This document shows, piece by piece, positions 13,163-15,955 of a DNA stretch of 15,955 nt (position 1 is the stretch's first letter; each line of letters begins with the position of its first letter). The stretch comes from CAZYTO01 sp964650405 (GTDB lineage Bacteria > Acidobacteriota > Thermoanaerobaculia > Gp7-AA8), in assembly GCA_964650405.1 (NCBI GenBank), contig CAZYTO010000119.1, forward strand, positions 1 to 15,955, in the 5' to 3' direction. Below the pieces are notes generated by a model. The model ran no database searches and was not told where the DNA came from. It was given only the letters and a program-made list of their open reading frames with translations. A program made the position numbers and the translations under genes.

Positions 13163-14263
13163 TCAGTAGCCGGGGCGGTCGGGAGGATCGCTGGGGTTGC
13201 CGATGATGATCTGCCCGCTCATCGAGCCGTGGCCGGCACTGCACGAGCTGATGGTGCAGAAGTAAAGGTACGTCCCCTGCTTCGGCACGATGAAGCTCTT
13301 CACGATGGCCGCCTGGCCGGGCGGGACGTGCGTATCCGGAACGACGGCCACGGAGTCGGGGCTGAAGACTTCGAATCCGTGGGTGAAATCGGTGCTGGTG
13401 ATGTGGAACTCGAGCGTGTCGCCCACGTTGATGAGGATGTTGTTCGGGTTCGGGGTAACGGCGATGACGCCACTCGACTCGACGACGTTGAAGACCTTGG
13501 TGGTGGGAGTGTTCGTCGTGTTCGAGGGCGGGTTGGTGTCCACCGAGGCGGGGATGTAGGTCGGGTCGGTGGTGCTGTTGTCGAGCACGGAGACGTAGGC
13601 GAAGATGGGCTGATCGGACGTGAAGCCCACCCAGGCGTCGGAGAGGTCGGCGCTGCCGGAGTTGAAGTAGCCGGTGACGTTGACCGGGCTGAGCACGGCG
13701 TACGGCGCGAAGGTCTCGACCTTCGGTGCGCCGATGAGGGCGTTGTTCTTGTCGTACAGCCGCCAGGTCACGGTGGCCGTGGCGTTGTTCGGATTGGCCG
13801 CGCCGATGTTCGTGCGGAACGCGGAGCTCGACTTCATCTGAATGAGCACGCCGTTCTTGATGGCCGTGGTGAGGTCGAGACCCTGCACGAACTGTCCCAG
13901 GGTGCCGGTGGCCGTCGCCGCGTAGATGCGCGACGTGGCCACGAAGTCGTCGTCGCAGGTGAGGCGGATGCCGCCGATGCCGGTGGCGCTGAAGACCGCC
14001 GTGACGACGTCGTCAAGCACCTTCATCGAGCGCTTCGGGACGTTGACGTCCACCGACGCCGCCCCGCTGTTGTTGTTGCCGACGCCGGCCGGGAGAAAGT
14101 ACGCCTTCACGACGATGTCCTTGGTCGTGGAAGGATTGAAGATGCGGGCGTCCGTGTGAAAGTTGCTCACGGTGCCGGCGATGGAGAGAAAGACCTCTTT
14201 TGCAAAGACGTTCGTTGCCAAAACGGACAACGCGAGGATCATCAGGAGTCTTGTTACACGCAT
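13163..14263 (-). CDS. Secreted protein with C-terminal cupredoxin-like copper site (366 aa)
   Basis: The start is the ATG at 14263 with GGAGG nine bases upstream; a longer frame to 14332 has no such site. Residues 1-21 (MRVTRLLMILALSVLATNVFA) are a Sec signal peptide. Residues 22-235 are a beta-rich, Thr/Asn-rich region of unknown function (SRIYAATATGTLGQFVQG). A Pro/Thr linker (240-256) leads to a cupredoxin-like domain (257-355). This has the N-terminal copper His in TDFTHGFEV (H295), and a C-terminal cluster C336, C341, H345 and M348 in CTISSCSAGHGSM. That cluster recalls the CuA loop of cytochrome oxidase subunit II, but the two Cys are four residues apart, not three. It could bind a CuA-like or type-1 copper in the periplasm or at the cell surface. 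A downstream oxidase is not visible. Confidence 0.8.
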   Translation of the reverse strand: MRVTRLLMILALSVLATNVFAKEVFLSIAGTVSNFHTDARIFNPSTTKDIVVKAYFLPAGVGNNNSGAASVDVNVPKRSMKVLDDVVTAVFSATGIGGIRLTCDDDFVATSRIYAATATGTLGQFVQGLDLTTAIKNGVLIQMKSSSAFRTNIGAANPNNATATVTWRLYDKNNALIGAPKVETFAPYAVLSPVNVTGYFNSGSADLSDAWVGFTSDQPIFAYVSVLDNSTTDPTYIPASVDTNPPSNTTNTPTTKVFNVVESSGVIAVTPNPNNILINVGDTLEFHITSTDFTHGFEVFSPDSVAVVPDTHVPPGQAAIVKSFIVPKQGTYLYFCTISSCSAGHGSMSGQIIIGNPSDPPDRPGY

Positions 14264-14325
14264 GTGGAGCCCCTCCAGTTGGGATGTAACGATTCTAAGT
14301 CCGCCGCGAGGATTCGTGTGCCGCA

Positions 14326-14339
14326 ACAACATGTGTTGT
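14326..14339. promoter_or_regulatory. Palindrome upstream of the copper protein gene
   Basis: ACAACA-TG-TGTTGT is a 14-bp inverted repeat about 30 bp upstream of a TAGAAT -10-like box (14297-14292, minus strand). This is a plausible activator or repressor site for the secreted copper protein. No good -35 was found at 16-18 bp. Confidence 0.35.
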
Positions 14340-14356
14340 CACAAGGAGTTGACTGC

Positions 14357-14464
14357 GCTCGCTGATCGCTGTTCGCTATTCGCTTATTCGCTTATTCGCT
14401 TAATTGCTTATTCGCTGTTCGCCCCCACCGCGAATAAGCGACCAGCGACTAAGCGAATAAGCGA
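14357..14464. repeat. ATTCGCTT word array with fold-back
   Basis: The left arm (14357-14421) is a run of CGCTTATTCGCTT and TTCGCTG words. After CCCCACC the right arm (14431-14464) is their reverse complement, CGAATAAGCG and AGCGACTAAGCG. The two arms can form a long imperfect stem. It lies directly after the stop of the response regulator (minus strand), between it and the copper protein promoter. The same words occur at 1112-1170. Confidence 0.85.
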
Positions 14465-14468
14465 CCCA

Positions 14469-15098
14469 CTAGTCCATTCTCACCAGCCCGCGCCGGGTGG
14501 CGACGCGGACGGCTTCGGTGCGGGTGGTGACGCCGAGCTTTTCGAAGAGGTGGCCGAGGTGGGTCTTGACGGTGCGCTCGGTGATGCCGAGGTCGCCGGC
14601 GATTTCTTTGTTCGTCCGGCCGTCGGCCATGAGGCGGAGCGTCGACAGTTCCCGCGGCGTCAACTGCACCCGCGCCACGCCTTCCGCGAGTTTGGCCGCT
14701 GCCGCCGGGGCGAGGTAGGTCTTGCCGGCCAGCACGTCGTGGATGCAGGCCACAAGGGCGTCGGCGGCGATGTCCTTGAGGACGTAGGCCTTCGCGCCGG
14801 CGCGTAGGGCGCGGGCGATGTCTTCGTCCGTGTCGTAGGTCGTGAGCACGATGACCCGCGCCTGCGGATCCCGGTCGCGGATGTGGCGCACGGCCTCGAC
14901 CCCTTCCATGAGCGGCATGCGGAGGTCGAGCAGGGTCACGTCGGGACGGTAGCGCTCGAAGGCCTGGACGCCGGCCAGTCCGTCGGCGGCTTCGGCGACA
15001 ACCTCGAGGTCGGGCTCCTGGTTGATGATGTTCGCCACGCCCGTACGCAGCAGGGCATGGTCATCGACGACTAAGACACGGGCGCGTTCAGGAGGCAT
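14469..15098 (-). CDS. NarL/LuxR-type response regulator (209 aa)
   Basis: The receiver domain has D12 and D13 (VVDDHALLR), phosphoacceptor D58 (LLDLRMP), T86 (VLTTYD) and K108 (YVLKD). A LuxR-type HTH ends the protein (LTPRELSTLRLMADGRTNKE, then IAGDLGITERTVKTHLGHLF, then EKLGVTTRTEAV). All key residues are intact. It activates or represses transcription when phosphorylated by a HisKA_3-type kinase. I chose the ATG at 15098; a TTG six bases upstream is possible. The start overlaps the stop of the kinase remnant (15088), so translation was probably coupled. Its kinase has lost its phosphorylation domain in this sequence, so the regulator may be orphaned. Confidence 0.93.
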   Translation of the reverse strand: MPPERARVLVVDDHALLRTGVANIINQEPDLEVVAEAADGLAGVQAFERYRPDVTLLDLRMPLMEGVEAVRHIRDRDPQARVIVLTTYDTDEDIARALRAGAKAYVLKDIAADALVACIHDVLAGKTYLAPAAAAKLAEGVARVQLTPRELSTLRLMADGRTNKEIAGDLGITERTVKTHLGHLFEKLGVTTRTEAVRVATRRGLVRMD

Positions 15099-15600
15099 GT
15101 TCAAGCGCCGGGATGGAGAATGACCGCGGCTCCCAGGCCAGGATCACTTCCGTGCCCGAGCGGGGTGCGGTGACGATGGTGAGGGAGGCGCCGATGCGGT
15201 CGGCGCGCTCGTGCATGCCGGTGAGGCCGAAGCCGACGCCTTCGCGCTCGCGGGCGAAGCCGCGGCCGTCGTCGGAGACCGAGAGGCGGAAGCCGATGGC
15301 GCGGACGGCCTCGGCGTGCATGTGGATGCGGCGGGCTCGCGCATGGAGCACGGCGTTGGTCAGGGCCTCCTGGGCGATGCCGGTGATCTCGCGGACGACG
15401 CCGGTGCCGAAGGCGGGCAGCTCGCCGATGGTGAGCTCGATGGGGACGTCGGTGGTGCGCTGGGCGAGCTCGATCATGCGCTCCAGCGAGGCCCGCAGGT
15501 CGTCGCCGTCTTCGTTCTCGGAGCGGAGGCCGCTGACGGAGCGCCGGGCCTCGGCGAGGTGGGCGCGGGCCAGGTCGGTTGCCCGCTCCGTGGTGGAATG
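15088..15600 (-). pseudogene. Histidine kinase remnant, HATPase_c end only
   Basis: The frame reads the end of a HisKA_3-type sensor kinase: RATDLARAHLAEARRSVSGL, then the ATPase with N box EALTNAVLHARA, G1 box DDGRGF and G2 box GFGLTGMHERA. Family members have about 200 or more residues upstream, with a sensor and an ERARIARDLHD-like phosphoacceptor His. Here the homologous frame ends at a TGA at 15601-15603 and no trace of the His domain follows. The only internal ATG (15477) would give a 129-residue ATPase fragment. The next base pairs (TGTCAGCGGGAA from 15599) look like foreign sequence, so an insertion or deletion junction is likely. An assembly error is an alternative. Confidence 0.8.
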
Positions 15601-15603
15601 TCA

Positions 15604-15955
15604 GCGGGAAGGACGCCTTGCCGCCACCCTACGAGCCAGGCAACAAAGGTGCACACAACACCTGGCAGCCACGCGCTGATTACGTGCGTCATGTGGATCC
15701 ACCGTGATATGTTTTGTTACGAGAAGGGTGCCCCGTGATGGAGGAGCAGCGTAAGCAGCATACTCCTACAGACCCCTGCCTAGGGAAATTTGTCCGACAT
15801 GTGTAATACGCGGTTAAAGGATTCATCCGGCCATCACCGCACGGACATCCCCAACCCGTACTCTCTCCGTTGCCCGTCTCGTATCGCAAACGTGCGCCAA
15901 CTTGCGCCGGCTTTGGCTTCGGGACGCGGCCGGGTGCTTCCCCTCGCTCGGCCAC
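15604..15955. other. Unassigned sequence beyond the kinase break
   Basis: This stretch holds 352 bp with no gene I can support. It starts with TGTCAGCGGGAA (15599-15610), which could be an insertion-sequence terminus, but no transposase motif or matching inverted end is in the window. A minus-strand frame from the right edge to 15689 is Cys- and Arg-rich without family features. Composition is less GC-biased than the kinase sequence to the left. Confidence 0.4.

Noticed and set aside
15689..15955. Reverse frame of 88 codons at the right edge
   Set aside because: It is Cys/Arg/Gly-rich with no motif and is cut by the window, so it could not be supported as a gene.

Overview
This is a high-GC bacterial chromosomal segment. 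It is compact, with many hypothetical genes, word-like intergenic repeats and a eukaryote-like single-chain xanthine dehydrogenase. Together these suggest an uncultured or little-studied lineage such as Acidobacteriota, but that is inferred from gene style and no marker gene proves it. No rRNA, tRNA or CRISPR array is visible.

Layout. Positions 1-1082 (minus) hold the N-terminal membrane part of an FtsK/SpoIIIE DNA translocase that runs off the left edge. Two unrecognised helical proteins follow on the same strand (1315-1803, 1884-2519). Upstream of them lie a long structured leader and a near-consensus promoter (2852-2880). From about 2950 to 4790 there is a patch of lower GC and different codon use. 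It carries a HEPN-like protein, a doubtful 67-residue ORF and a small P-loop kinase, which reads as an acquired island. A XRE regulator (4787-5050) is divergent from an HTH plus ribbon-helix-helix-like protein (5116-5601) across a 65-bp operator region.

Positions 5602-6511 are non-coding and are the most unusual part of the window. A 20-bp-period array of ACCGGT-centred palindromes (5676-5764) and a 21-bp-period array with the same core (6052-6280) flank about 290 bp that contains two strong hairpins. An inverted-repeat REP-like doublet follows (6351-6455). This resembles an iteron or centromere-like protein-binding array.

Positions 6512-14263 hold metabolic and envelope genes. These are a YcxB-like membrane protein, a nucleoside hydrolase, a divergent xanthine dehydrogenase-type molybdoenzyme, a convergent sulfite-oxidase-fold molybdoenzyme, and a secreted protein with a C-terminal copper site. 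The nucleoside hydrolase and the XDH-like enzyme could act in sequence (nucleoside to free purine to oxidised purine). The XDH frame is broken by an in-frame stop near 9312 that two compensating 1-base indels would explain.

Positions 14469-15600 hold a NarL-type response regulator and the C-terminal remnant of its histidine kinase. The kinase frame ends abruptly at about 15600. The remaining 355 bp to the window end hold no gene I can support.

Several intergenic gaps, and one stretch inside ftsK, are filled with arrays of 7-10-base 'words' (ATTCGCTT, GTTGTTCG, GTTGCTGG, CGCTCGCC and others). Several of these arrays fold back on reverse-complement copies of the same word.
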